A stretch of DNA of 64,000 bases, from NCBI GenBank assembly GCA_016937035.1, contig JAFGWS010000138.1, positions 1 through 64,000 of the forward strand. Direction: 5' to 3'. Positions within the stretch are counted from its first letter, which is position 1. Each line of letters opens with the position of its first letter. A program made the translations under genes and the position numbers. Origin of the DNA: Pontiellaceae bacterium. GTDB taxonomy: Bacteria > Verrucomicrobiota > Kiritimatiellia > Kiritimatiellales > Pontiellaceae. Below, one piece after another: positions 1-8,357 of this stretch. The notes beneath the pieces were generated by a model. That model saw only the letters and a list, made by a program, of their open reading frames with translations. It searched no databases and was not told the DNA's origin.

Positions 1-3
1 TGA

Positions 4-1488
4 TTATTTCCAGACGCCTATGGAGGTGCAGATTTTTCGGAAGTGGTGACCATAAATGGCTAGGGTGACTGCTGTTTGCAGCAGGGCCGGTCGGTGGAAT
101 GTGGTCCAGATGAGGAGTCGCCAATATTGAAGACGTTCGCGTCCCAACAGACCCAGATGCAGATTCGTATACATCAGCGTTTTAAATTTGCTCCACGTAA
201 GCGGAGTTGCAACTCGCGGCGGATGATATTCGTGTAGAAATGTGCGGATACGCTGGTAATACGGCTTTGGGGCATAGATGCGCTGCAGAATATTCTTGTA
301 GCCGGAGAGCAGGGCATCCAGCTTCATGTGCGGGATAAAATTCATGGTCCCGTCCACATTGTCGCCGCTGGGATTCCGTAGGATGCGCCCCTCTTTCTGA
401 AGACGTTTATAGAGCCGCGTGTCGGGGATCGCCTGCAGCAGTCCGACCATGGCTGTGACGATACCGCTGCTCTGGATAAATTCCACCTGCCGTTGAAAAA
501 TCGACGGCGTATCGTGGTCGAAACCCACGATGAAACCCGCCTGAACCTGTATGCCAGCCCGCTGGATGGTTCTTACATCTTCCAGTAGATTTCTCCCGCG
601 ATTCTGCTTCTTGTTGCATTCCGCCAGACTTGATTCATCCGGGGTTTCGATACCGATGAATACGGTTGAGAATCCGGCTTGCAGCATAAGGCGCATCAGC
701 TCGGGATCATCGGCAAGGTTTATCGAGGCTTCAGTGTTGAACGTTATGCCTGGCTTTCCTTTTCTCCATTCAATCAGTGCCGGGAGCAAATCCTCTTTCA
801 ACTGCCGTTGGTTTCCGATCAGGTTGTCATCCACGAAAAAGACATCATCCCGCCATCCGGTTTGGTAAAGGGCGTCCAACTCCGCAACAATTTGAGCGCC
901 GGTTTTTGTGCGGGGCCGGTGGCCGAAGAGCGCGGTGACATTGCAGAAATCGCAATCGAAAGGGCACCCGCGGGAGAATTGGATGCACATTGCTGCGTAG
1001 CGTTTCAGGTTGGCCAGTTCCCACATGGGTACCGGCGTCTTTCGAATGTCGGGAAACGCATCCGCGCTGTAGATGTGCTGGGCGCATCCCTGTTCAAAGT
1101 CCCGCAGAAAATCAGGCAGTATGGTTTCAGCTTCCCGCAGGATAAAATGATCCACGGCAGGAAATGCCTCGCGCTCCATACTGAACAAGGGGCCGCCCGC
1201 GATGACGATTTTTCCTGCCGCCTTACAGCGTGCAATAAGCTCGTGAGAAGAGTCCCGCTGCGCCACCATGGCGCTGATGAGCACTACATCCGTCCATTCC
1301 AGATCGGCATCGGTCAGCTTTTGAACATTCACATCGACCAAGCGTTTCTGCCAGGTTTGCGGAAGCATGGATGCGATCGTGAGCAAACCCAAAGGCGGCA
1401 GGGAGGCCCTTTTCTTGATAAACTTCAACGCATGTTTGAAGCTCCAGAATGTCGCCGGAAATTTCGGGTATAACAATATCGCTCTCAT
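4..1488 (-). CDS. B12-binding radical SAM protein (DUF4070 / HpnR-like)
   Basis: A 494-residue protein. The N-terminal ~150 residues look like a cobalamin-binding Rossmann domain (opening MRAILLYPKFP, later VVLISAMVAQRDSS and IVIAGGPLF). The radical SAM core carries the [4Fe-4S] motif in SRGCPFDCDFCNV (CxxxCxxC), and a C-terminal DUF4070-like extension follows. Relatives include the hopanoid C-3 methylase HpnR and many uncharacterised B12-dependent methylases; the substrate here cannot be told from sequence. I chose the ATG at 1486-1488, preceded by AGGGGG at good spacing; a GTG 11 codons upstream keeps the frame but lacks a clear ribosome site. It is followed upstream by fumarase on the same strand, with no functional link evident. 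Family confidence is high, substrate unknown. Confidence 0.85.
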   Translation of the reverse strand: MRAILLYPKFPATFWSFKHALKFIKKRASLPPLGLLTIASMLPQTWQKRLVDVNVQKLTDADLEWTDVVLISAMVAQRDSSHELIARCKAAGKIVIAGGPLFSMEREAFPAVDHFILREAETILPDFLRDFEQGCAQHIYSADAFPDIRKTPVPMWELANLKRYAAMCIQFSRGCPFDCDFCNVTALFGHRPRTKTGAQIVAELDALYQTGWRDDVFFVDDNLIGNQRQLKEDLLPALIEWRKGKPGITFNTEASINLADDPELMRLMLQAGFSTVFIGIETPDESSLAECNKKQNRGRNLLEDVRTIQRAGIQVQAGFIVGFDHDTPSIFQRQVEFIQSSGIVTAMVGLLQAIPDTRLYKRLQKEGRILRNPSGDNVDGTMNFIPHMKLDALLSGYKNILQRIYAPKPYYQRIRTFLHEYHPPRVATPLTWSKFKTLMYTNLHLGLLGRERLQYWRLLIWTTFHRPALLQTAVTLAIYGHHFRKICTSIGVWK

Positions 1489-1538
1489 AGCTTTATGATC
1501 CCCCTGAATCAGGAGGAACACAAGCGTTGATTTGCGGT

Positions 1539-3170
1539 TTAGAACGGCTTTCCACTCCGCAGGATATCGTCGAAAAAGTTGTGCCCTTTATTGTCGACGA
1601 GGATGATGGCGGGAAAGTCGACGACCTTAATTTTACGGACGGCTTCCATGCCGAGCTCTTCCATGTCGACGAGCTCGACGGATTTGATGCACTTTTCGGC
1701 GAGCAGCGCGGCGGGGCCGCCGACGGAGCCGAGGTAAAATCCGCCATGTTTTGCACAAGCGGTGGTGACTTCCGGCGCGCGGTTCCCCTTTGCGAGCATC
1801 ACCATGGAGCCGCGGTGGCTCATGAATTCATCGACATAGGGATCCATGCGCTGAGCGGTGGTGGGGCCGAAGGAGCCGGAGGGTTTTCCTTTCGGCGTTT
1901 TGGCCGGGCCAGCATAGTAGACCGGATGGTTTATAAAGTAGTCTGGCATCGGCTCACCGCGATCAAGTAGTTCCTGAATTCGGGCGTGGGCGGCATCGCG
2001 CGCAACGATGAGCGTGCCGTTGAGGCGCAGGCGTGTGCGGACAGGATACTTGGAAAGGTCGGCGAGAATCTCGTCCATCGGGCGATCAAGATTGATTTCC
2101 GGTGCGTTGTCGGCTTCGGTGTTGATATTTTCAGGAAGATAGCGCGCGGGGTCGGTTTCGAGCTGCTCGAGGAAGACGCCGTTGCGGGTAATCTTTGCTT
2201 TAATGTTGCGGTCGGCGGAGCAGGAGACGCCGATGCCGACGGGGCAGGAGGCGGCGTGGCGCGGCATGCGGATGACGCGGACATCGTGGCAGAAATATTT
2301 CCCGCCGAACTGAGCGCCGATTTGGGAGTCCTGCGCCATTTCGAGGATTTTCTTTTCCCATTCCACATCGCGGAAAGCGCGGCCTGAGGCATCACCGGAA
2401 GTCGGCAGGTCGTCGAGTTCGCCGCAGGAGGCGAGCTTGACGGTTTTCATGGTGGTCTCAGCGGAGGTTCCGCCGATGACGACCGCCAGATGGTAGGGCG
2501 GACAGGCGGCAGTGCCGAGATTGAAGAGCTCGGTTTTAAGGAAGGCTTCGAGGCCCTCTTCGGTCAGGAGCGATTTGGTTTTCTGGAAGAGCATCGATTT
2601 GTTGGCCGATCCGCCGCCTTTAGCCACGAAGAGCAGGTGGTACTCTGAGCCGGCGTCGGCGTAGAGGTCGATTTGCGCGGGCAGGTTGTTTCCGGTGTTC
2701 TGTTCTTCAAACATGGAAAGCGGTGCGATTTGGGAATAGCGCAGATTAAAATCCTGAAAGCATCGGTGAATGCCAGCGGAAAGCGCTTTCTTTTCGTCAA
2801 ACTCAGTCCAGACCTGTGCACCCTTTTTCCCGACAACAATGGCGGTGCCGGTGTCCTGACAAAACGGGAGTTCGCCGACTGCGGAAATGACGGCGTTTTC
2901 GAGCATACAGCGGGCGACAAAACGGTCGTTCTCGCTCGCTTCCGGGTCGTCGAGAATGGTGGCGACCTGAGCGGAATGTGCGGAGCGGAGATAGAATGAA
3001 ACATCGCGGAAGGCTTCATAGGCCAGACGCTCAAGCGCATCGGGTTCGATCACAAGTACTTCTTTGCCGTTGAACGATTCGGTGCGGACGCCGTCGGTCG
3101 TTATCAGACGGTATGGTGTTTGGTCGTTCCCTTCATGCTGAATGGTTGGGCTGTATATATAATCGCTCAT
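1539..3170 (-). CDS. fumA: Fumarate hydratase class I (iron-sulfur, FumA/FumB type)
   Basis: A 543-residue single-chain class I fumarase, interconverting fumarate and L-malate in the TCA cycle with an oxygen-sensitive [4Fe-4S] cluster. The N-terminal catalytic domain includes [33 protein letters not shown] and [15 protein letters not shown], which hold candidate cluster cysteines. The C-terminal Fum-beta domain includes [15 protein letters not shown] and [18 protein letters not shown]. Length matches the family (~540-550). The open frame extends 42 codons further upstream, but that stretch only translates an intergenic heptamer repeat ([16 protein letters not shown]). The ATG at 3168-3170 starts MSDYIYSP, is preceded by GGAGC and aligns with family N-termini. 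Confidence 0.95.
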   Translation of the reverse strand: MSDYIYSPTIQHEGNDQTPYRLITTDGVRTESFNGKEVLVIEPDALERLAYEAFRDVSFYLRSAHSAQVATILDDPEASENDRFVARCMLENAVISAVGELPFCQDTGTAIVVGKKGAQVWTEFDEKKALSAGIHRCFQDFNLRYSQIAPLSMFEEQNTGNNLPAQIDLYADAGSEYHLLFVAKGGGSANKSMLFQKTKSLLTEEGLEAFLKTELFNLGTAACPPYHLAVVIGGTSAETTMKTVKLASCGELDDLPTSGDASGRAFRDVEWEKKILEMAQDSQIGAQFGGKYFCHDVRVIRMPRHAASCPVGIGVSCSADRNIKAKITRNGVFLEQLETDPARYLPENINTEADNAPEINLDRPMDEILADLSKYPVRTRLRLNGTLIVARDAAHARIQELLDRGEPMPDYFINHPVYYAGPAKTPKGKPSGSFGPTTAQRMDPYVDEFMSHRGSMVMLAKGNRAPEVTTACAKHGGFYLGSVGGPAALLAEKCIKSVELVDMEELGMEAVRKIKVVDFPAIILVDNKGHNFFDDILRSGKPF

Positions 3171-3189
3171 CGTTGAATGCTCCGTCTGT

Positions 3190-3259
3190 TGGTAATGCGT
3201 ATTGCGTAATGCGTAATGCGTATTGTGTATTGCGTAATGCGTATTGCTTGATGCGTAAT
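3190..3259. repeat. Heptanucleotide tandem array A (GCGTAWT)
   Basis: About ten imperfect 7-bp units run head to tail: gcgtatt, gcgtaat, gcgtaat, gcgtatt, gtgtatt, gcgtaat, gcgtatt, gcttgat, gcgtaat. The array lies just upstream of the fumarase start codon. A related array with the same late variant unit gcttgat lies at 26814-26883. Units and period are read directly; function is unknown. Confidence 0.9.
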
Positions 3260-3283
3260 TCATACAGGAGTGTGGGGATTGTC

Positions 3284-3332
3284 TCTCAAGTTTCAAGTTT
3301 CAAGTTTCAGGTTTCAATTTTGACGTTTCACG
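3284..3332. repeat. Heptanucleotide tandem array C (TTTCAAG)
   Basis: Seven imperfect 7-bp units: tctcaag, tttcaag, tttcaag, tttcagg, tttcaat, tttgacg, tttcacg. It lies 24 bp from array A but has an unrelated unit, in the same spacer between the divergent fumarase and DUF481 genes. It may overlap promoters of either gene. Nothing else was recognised in the spacer. Confidence 0.85.
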
Positions 3333-3412
3333 CTCTGCGAATTCATTCGCTAAAGGAGTTGCCCGTACGAAGTGGATTCTTTAGGTTTCCCACCTAACAA
3401 GAGGGAGGCAAA

Positions 3413-4147
3413 ATGATGAAAAAAGTGGCTGGGTTGATTGGTTGTATGGTGTTGGTTGCGGGCAGCGCGTTCGCGCAGATGGCGGATACCAATGTAACAT
3501 GGAAGAGCAGTGTTTCGCTGGGGGCTTCGTTCAAAAGCGGGAATACGGATAAAACGCTCTACACGATGAATATTAAGCTCGATCGCTTTTCTCAGCGCTG
3601 CGATCTGATCAGTTCGCTCTATGGTGAACAGGGAGAAACCGAAGGCGAACAGACCGAGGGCCAGCTCCGTGGACAGGGTGACCTCCGCTATAAGTTTGCC
3701 GAAAAAAAATTCTATGGCGGTGTTTTTACGGAAGCCTATCATGATGCGATCAAAGAGGTGAACGCCCGGGTAAAGGTTGGTCCAAATCTTGGGGTTTATT
3801 TGATTGATAACGATAAAATGAAACTGGATTTCAGCGTTGGTCTTAATGAGGTGTATGAGCGGACAGCGGCTGATGAGCGATCATTCGGTGAATGGCGTAT
3901 TGCTGCGAATTATTCCTGGGATCTGTCGGAAAGCGCCGACTATTACCTGCGAGCAGAATACAGTGCCGACGTTGAGGATGCGGAAGACGGAACCGGTCTG
4001 CTCGTGACCGGACTGAAAAGCAAAGTCAGCGACAAACTTTCTCTTTTTGTTGAACTGCGCGATGAATACGACAACATTCCCGATGGCGCCGGCATGGAGT
4101 ATAACGACGTTACCGTACTTGCCGGACTGACGTTCGATATTATGTAA
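3413..4147 (+). CDS. DUF481 outer-membrane beta-barrel protein (YdiY-like)
   Basis: A 244-residue exported protein. A signal peptide (MMKKVAGLIGCMVLVAG, probable cleavage after SAFA) is followed by alternating amphipathic strands typical of DUF481: SVSLGASFKSGNTDKTLYT, later YYLRAEYSADVEDAEDG, and a terminal strand YNDVTVLAGLTFDIM. The family is a predicted outer-membrane barrel of unproven function, sometimes salt-induced. GAGGGAGG gives a strong ribosome site 6 bases before ATG. It is monocistronic: the next gene downstream is a tRNA 220 bases away. The first two codons are both ATG and either may be used. Confidence 0.85.
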   Translation: MMKKVAGLIGCMVLVAGSAFAQMADTNVTWKSSVSLGASFKSGNTDKTLYTMNIKLDRFSQRCDLISSLYGEQGETEGEQTEGQLRGQGDLRYKFAEKKFYGGVFTEAYHDAIKEVNARVKVGPNLGVYLIDNDKMKLDFSVGLNEVYERTAADERSFGEWRIAANYSWDLSESADYYLRAEYSADVEDAEDGTGLLVTGLKSKVSDKLSLFVELRDEYDNIPDGAGMEYNDVTVLAGLTFDIM

Positions 4148-4367
4148 GGCGGACGCTTAAAACCCTGGTCCTGAAAACGAGGTTAAGCGCAGTTGGCGTT
4201 GTGAAGAGTTTTTTATTGAGCTCAGATTCATTATAGTGCAATCCTGACTCGGTTGCTGCATTTCATATGTTGATATGGTCGGTTGTTAATAACAGAGATG
4301 AGAACAATTGGCTTGCAGTATGGGTTTCAATAATTGTGTAAAACCCCTTTATTTTGCGACTTAATCA
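4148..4367. promoter_or_regulatory. Spacer with a possible tRNA promoter
   Basis: No gene is seen. A weak sigma-70-like pair, TTGCAG at 4313-4318 and TGTAAA at 4337-4342 with an 18-base gap, sits a few tens of bases before the tRNA. No clear hairpin terminator for the DUF481 gene was found; gagttttttatt near 4206-4217 has a T run without a convincing stem. Confidence 0.3.
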
Positions 4368-4444
4368 GCCCCGGTAGCTCAGCTGGACAGAGCACAGGAT
4401 TCCTAATCCTGGGGTCGGAGGTTCGAACCCTCTCCGGGGCACCA
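4368..4444 (+). tRNA. tRNA-Arg (anticodon CCT)
   Basis: A complete cloverleaf can be folded by eye. The acceptor stem GCCCCGG (4368-4374) pairs with CCGGGGC (4434-4440). The D-arm is GCTC/GAGC. The anticodon stem CAGGA/TCCTG encloses loop TTCCTAA with anticodon CCT, reading AGG. The T-arm GGAGG/CCTCT encloses TTCGAAC. Discriminator A and a genomically encoded CCA follow (4441-4444). The antisense strand is read through by the 3' end of the converging gene. Confidence 0.97.
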
Positions 4445-4990
4445 TTTTTTCCCTTTAGATGAATTGTTATGGCTCGGTTCATGGGGCGTGGGACTTATTT
4501 TCTTGTCTGTACACTCCCTAAAGAATGCCAGTTCGCTTTCATCGGAAAAAAGTCGTTTTGGGAAGATGATCCATCGCCCATCTTTGTGGTGAAGGGTGAT
4601 AACCCGCTTGCCTTCATCTTTTTCGGTATAATCCGACCAGATATGTGTTTGACGGTCTTTCTTCGAGTTGTATGTGATTCCTTCGGCGTTGATCTGTACG
4701 TCAATGGATGCTCCCATGGAACGGGATTTTGAGTATATTCTCCACGTAACCGCAGGGATAAATATGCAGCGAAAGACGGGTTTCAGGAGTACGATAAAAA
4801 CGATAACCGAACCCGTAATTCGCCCGCCGATGCCGGCTTGGTCTGAAAAGCCATAGCAGAGTCCGATCAATGCAAAAGTATACAAAGAAATGCGGAGCGG
4901 CCAGCGCATTGACTGAGCGGACCGTATTTGCAGATTGATGCTCTCTAGGTATTCACGATAGGTTACCTGTCCTTTGAGATGATTATTCAT
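4403..4990 (-). CDS. YcxB-like membrane protein; 3' end antisense to tRNA-Arg
   Basis: A 195-residue protein with two hydrophobic helices (RISLYTFALIGLCYGF and ITGSVIVFIVLLKPVFRCIF). A YcxB-like C-terminal domain follows, with DVQINAEGITYNSKK, WSDYTEKDEGKRVITLHH and GRWIIFPKRLFSDESELAFF. The family is uncharacterised. The natural domain ends near residue 165. The last ~14 residues (WCPGEGSNLRPQD) are the antisense reading of the tRNA, so the reading frame runs through the tRNA gene before meeting a stop. Either the gene has lost its own stop or it simply tolerates this tail. AGGACC precedes the ATG. Confidence 0.75.
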   Translation of the reverse strand: MNNHLKGQVTYREYLESINLQIRSAQSMRWPLRISLYTFALIGLCYGFSDQAGIGGRITGSVIVFIVLLKPVFRCIFIPAVTWRIYSKSRSMGASIDVQINAEGITYNSKKDRQTHIWSDYTEKDEGKRVITLHHKDGRWIIFPKRLFSDESELAFFRECTDKKISPTPHEPSHNNSSKGKKWCPGEGSNLRPQD

Positions 4991-5028
4991 GATTGGTCCT
5001 GAGTTTGGATTGTATGTTCAATATCGCA

Positions 5029-5643
5029 TTAAAAGTGGTGAATCGTTATCGCCATTGCCAGAAGAACGAGTCGGAGAATGCTGTCCTTATGTATGTTTTC
5101 GCTGATGCAAAGTACATCGCTGAAGCCTTCTCTGAAAAAGTCGGCGTGTCTGCTTTTCCATTGTTGGACGATAATGGCGGCACGTTCTCCGTCAAATAAT
5201 AATTCACAACCTCTATGCGTATATTTCAGTGTGACTTGAATGTGCTTATTTCTCTCTGTATCGATCAAACAGTATTTTTTATTGGATAAAATGTCCTTCT
5301 GGAGGGTGAAAATAGGTCGGTCAGAACCATTGAAAATGGTGATTTTAGGTGAGCGGAATTTAAATGAGGCTGAGCTGCGCGATATGCGAAATACGGCTTC
5401 CCTGGATTTCGGATTTACAGCAACCAGATTAAATGGACCATAAGTGTCGGATATGCCGTCGTGAAAGTGAGATAATTTCGTGAAAAAGTTGGTATTTGGT
5501 TCTCTGCATTCCAAGATCAATTCCCTGTTTTCCGGGTCATACACGTCAAGTTTTTGAGTCGTTTTGGGCTGATGAGGCTGAACCAGATTGCGAATGAAAA
5601 ACAGGTTTTGGTTCAGGTGGTTCTGTTTAATTATTTTATCCAT
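5029..5643 (-). CDS. Scramblase / LURP-one-related family protein
   Basis: A 204-residue protein resembling the Scramblase/LOR tubby-like fold: FIRNLVQPHQPKTTQKLDVYD, then EVR-like strands FNLVAVNPKSREAVFRISR and KITIFNGSDRPIFTLQK, and a hydrophobic C-terminal helix ILRLVLLAMAITIHHF. In eukaryotes the fold occurs in phospholipid scramblases, and the terminal helix is buried in the barrel. Bacterial members have no settled function. Its ATG lies inside the last codons of dinB (8-base overlap), implying translational coupling. No signal peptide is visible. Confidence 0.65.
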   Translation of the reverse strand: MDKIIKQNHLNQNLFFIRNLVQPHQPKTTQKLDVYDPENRELILECREPNTNFFTKLSHFHDGISDTYGPFNLVAVNPKSREAVFRISRSSASFKFRSPKITIFNGSDRPIFTLQKDILSNKKYCLIDTERNKHIQVTLKYTHRGCELLFDGERAAIIVQQWKSRHADFFREGFSDVLCISENIHKDSILRLVLLAMAITIHHF

Positions 5644-6865
5644 TTGGTTTCTCTTGAGGGTTGTGGATTGAAGAACTTAGATTCGAGCCGCGGCGAAGGC
5701 TGTCGGGGCCGTATTTTTGCTTAATATTGTCGGTGGTTTGGCTGAGCCGCTTGCGTTTGTCATGCGCTCTGGTATCAGGGAGCTCAAAAAGGTCGAGCTG
5801 TGCGCTGTTTGACTGGTCGCTCGGTTGAAGTTTTCCTGCGCCGAATCCGATGAGACGGACCGCTCGGTTTTGAAGATGGTTGCGGAGCAGTTCCATGCCG
5901 ATTTCGCGCAACGTGATGTCGTCGTTGCAGGGCGGTGTGAGGCGGGTCTGACGAGTAATGGTGGAAAAGTCGCTCCAGCGTATTTTGAGGTGGAGTGTTC
6001 CTGCGTAAAAGCCGGCTTTACGAAGTCTGGCGGCCACCTTTTCAATAAGCTGTTTATAGGCGGATTCTATTTCTGTGCGTTCGGAGAGGTCCTCGCTGAA
6101 GGTGATTTCGTTGGAAATACTTTTTTCGATAGATTTGGTTTCGATTTTGCGCGGATCAATGCCGCGTGCCAGTTGAGTAAAGGCAGCGGAAGCGTTCGTT
6201 CCTATGGCCCGCTCGAGCCGAGCGGGGTCGCATTGCTGAAGCTCCCCGATGGTGGTTAATCCCAGCGAAAGGAGTTTTTTTTGTGTTACTGCTCCAACGC
6301 CCCACATCCGTTTGATCGGCAACGGCGCGAGAAATTGTTCAATGGCGCTTTGTTCTGATGGAACAATGGTCAGGCCGTCGGGTTTATTCATGTCGGAGGC
6401 AATTTTGGCGAGAAACATGTTCGAGGCGACACCGACAGAGGCGGTCAGGCCGGTTTGTTCGCGGATGTCTCGGCGTATTTTTTCTGCAATTTCGGGGCCG
6501 CTTCCGAAGAGGCGTTGTGCACCAGTGACATCGAGGAAGGCTTCGTCGATGGAGAGTGGCTGAACGAAAGGCGTGTAGGATTCAAAAATGCGCATGATAT
6601 GGCGGGAAACCTCTTTGTAGCGGGCCATATTGACGGGAAGAAAAACGGCGTGGCGGCATTTTTGGTAGGCGGTGCGTGAAGGCATTGCGGAGTGAATTCC
6701 AAACTTTCGGGCTTCGTACGATGCGGCAGAAACGACACCGCGTTGATCGGGCGGCGATCCTACGACAACGGGTCTCCCTTTAAATTCCGGATGATCGTGC
6801 TGTTCTATGGAGGAAAAAAATGCATCCATATCAACATGCAGGAAGATAGGTGTTTTTTGGGGCAT
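5636..6865 (-). CDS. dinB: DNA polymerase IV (Y-family)
   Basis: A 409-residue translesion polymerase. It shows the palm start IFLHVDMDAFFSSIEQ (metal-binding Asp), the catalytic LSIDEAFLDVTG, thumb motif GVASNMFLAKIASDMNKPDG, the helix-hairpin-helix region RMWGVGAVTQKKLLSLGLTTIGELQ, and a little-finger domain (ISNEITFSEDLSERTEIE onward). No C-terminal beta-clamp pentapeptide is obvious; the tail is polar. It is the first gene of a two-gene unit with the scramblase-like protein and diverges from the zinc-finger gene. I could not recognise a LexA box in the 88-base spacer. Confidence 0.95.
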   Translation of the reverse strand: MPQKTPIFLHVDMDAFFSSIEQHDHPEFKGRPVVVGSPPDQRGVVSAASYEARKFGIHSAMPSRTAYQKCRHAVFLPVNMARYKEVSRHIMRIFESYTPFVQPLSIDEAFLDVTGAQRLFGSGPEIAEKIRRDIREQTGLTASVGVASNMFLAKIASDMNKPDGLTIVPSEQSAIEQFLAPLPIKRMWGVGAVTQKKLLSLGLTTIGELQQCDPARLERAIGTNASAAFTQLARGIDPRKIETKSIEKSISNEITFSEDLSERTEIESAYKQLIEKVAARLRKAGFYAGTLHLKIRWSDFSTITRQTRLTPPCNDDITLREIGMELLRNHLQNRAVRLIGFGAGKLQPSDQSNSAQLDLFELPDTRAHDKRKRLSQTTDNIKQKYGPDSLRRGSNLSSSIHNPQEKPNG

Positions 6866-6953
6866 GGGTAATCTATGTAAGGGTTAAGGCTTTTCTTTGG
6901 GCGGTAATCGTCTAAAATCGGTCTTCGAATTGTATAAACACACGGTTGGCATT

Positions 6954-8261
6954 ATGGAAGATAAAAGCAAAATGCAGAGTGAAAACTCGAGTTCGCGGGA
7001 TCTGGTTCTGGATCTTAATTTTGTACCTCAATGGGCGCGTAAGCCGCCGGGAGAGAGTCATTACGCGCAGAAGGAGTATACGGCAGAGACCTACGAAGGC
7101 GAAGAGCGCCGCGAGCGCCGCCGGACCTCTCGACCGGAACGGCGCCGTGATGATCGTGTCCGCCCGCCGCGCAGGGATCCCCATGAGCAGCATGAGCGAA
7201 GGCGTCCGCCGCGGGAGAGGGAACCGATTGAGGAGCTTCCGATTGATGTGTCCTTTCTTCCGGAGCAGAAACGGCTGGCTTCGCTGGTTCGACAGATTCA
7301 TCATTCGCGTCGGGCGTATCCGCTGATGGATCTTGCGAATCTGCTGATTAGTGATCCGGACGGATATTTGGTGAAAATTGAGGCAGATAAGGAGTTTAAA
7401 CTGTTTCAGTGTAAGCAGTGCAAGACGGTGAGTCGCTCTGAAGAAGAGCTTCGCCTGCATATTTTAGGGGAACATTTGTCCGACTTTTACGAGGAAGAGG
7501 AGACCCTGAGCGACCCGCCCAGCGGAAGTTTTCCCGGCGTTGCCCGTTGCCGAATAACGGGCATTCTGTTGGGGCCGCCGAATCACCACAGTTATCTTGA
7601 AAAGCTGAACGAACTGCATCAAACCCGTTTTGCTCATATTCCTTTTGAAGAATATAAGCGCAATATAGAGGTGCTTAAGGATGAGGAGCTGATTGAGCAA
7701 TGGAGGGAAGAGAGTCGGAGACAGGTGGTTTATCGTCTGAAGTCTGATCCCGAGGCGGAGCCGATGGATCGGCGAAGGGCGGAGGTTGCCTTTTCCGAAA
7801 CGATAGATGGGCTTATCGAAGCTGTTCACCGTGCGGTAATGCCTGCTCGGATGGCGCAGCAGTTGAAGGATCGGAGTCTGATGCACGCGATTCACCGGGC
7901 GTGGTTGAAGGAAAATCGGTTTCCGCTGACGATGTCGTTTGCCATGCGGGCGGCATTCAGGCATATGCATCTGCACGCGTTCAAGGCGGGTAAAGTAAGC
8001 TTTGTCACGCACATCAAACCGCACCCTGTTCCTCCGGAAGATACGGTTCCGAATATTGCCGAGGTGCTTATTTTTCTCGAACAGAATCCAGGATCAACTC
8101 GGCAGCATGTGCTGGAAGTGCTCTATCCGAAGTTAGATCCAAAGTCAAAAGAAGCGATGGAGGCGCTTCAGCCGTTAAGCTGGCTGATTGAACGAGGGCA
8201 TATCATAGAGTTTTTCAATGGAACGCTCTCCATTCCATTACGGCGTCGGCTGAAGGCATAA
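6954..8261 (+). CDS. Unknown protein with arginine-rich segment and C2H2-type zinc finger
   Basis: A 435-residue protein of unrecognised family. Residues ~50-95 are very rich in Arg, Pro and Glu (for example EERRERRRTSRPERRRDD). A central segment starts at PIDVSFLPEQKRLASLVRQ. A classical C2H2 finger follows, with Cys153, Cys156, His169 and His174 (spacing C-X2-C-X12-H-X4-H). The C-terminal half is helical and ends with a winged-helix-like region (NIAEVLIFLEQNPGSTRQHVLEVLYP). Charge and finger suggest RNA or DNA binding; this is inference. The start is uncertain: ATG 6954 begins MEDKSK, and an in-frame codon at 6897 would add 19 residues. There is no strong ribosome site. Confidence 0.7.
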   Translation: MEDKSKMQSENSSSRDLVLDLNFVPQWARKPPGESHYAQKEYTAETYEGEERRERRRTSRPERRRDDRVRPPRRDPHEQHERRRPPREREPIEELPIDVSFLPEQKRLASLVRQIHHSRRAYPLMDLANLLISDPDGYLVKIEADKEFKLFQCKQCKTVSRSEEELRLHILGEHLSDFYEEEETLSDPPSGSFPGVARCRITGILLGPPNHHSYLEKLNELHQTRFAHIPFEEYKRNIEVLKDEELIEQWREESRRQVVYRLKSDPEAEPMDRRRAEVAFSETIDGLIEAVHRAVMPARMAQQLKDRSLMHAIHRAWLKENRFPLTMSFAMRAAFRHMHLHAFKAGKVSFVTHIKPHPVPPEDTVPNIAEVLIFLEQNPGSTRQHVLEVLYPKLDPKSKEAMEALQPLSWLIERGHIIEFFNGTLSIPLRRRLKA

Positions 8262-8357
8262 GCTTTCTGCGGTCGCAATATTCAGGTATTGTTGTGCGTT
8301 CTTGTCCATGGACTTCGGTAATACAGTGGCAATAATTTCTTTTTAAAAGGCGGATTT

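Noticed and set aside
679..1473. A 264-codon frame opposite the radical SAM gene
   Set aside because: Antisense shadow; the minus-strand frame has all catalytic motifs.
3190..3332. Possible CRISPR array from regularly repeated short units
   Set aside because: Units are 7 bp, contiguous, without spacers; there are no cas genes in the window.
3113..3397. A 94-codon plus-strand frame over the heptamer arrays
   Set aside because: Its protein is just the translation of the repeats ([18 protein letters not shown]) and has no start signals.
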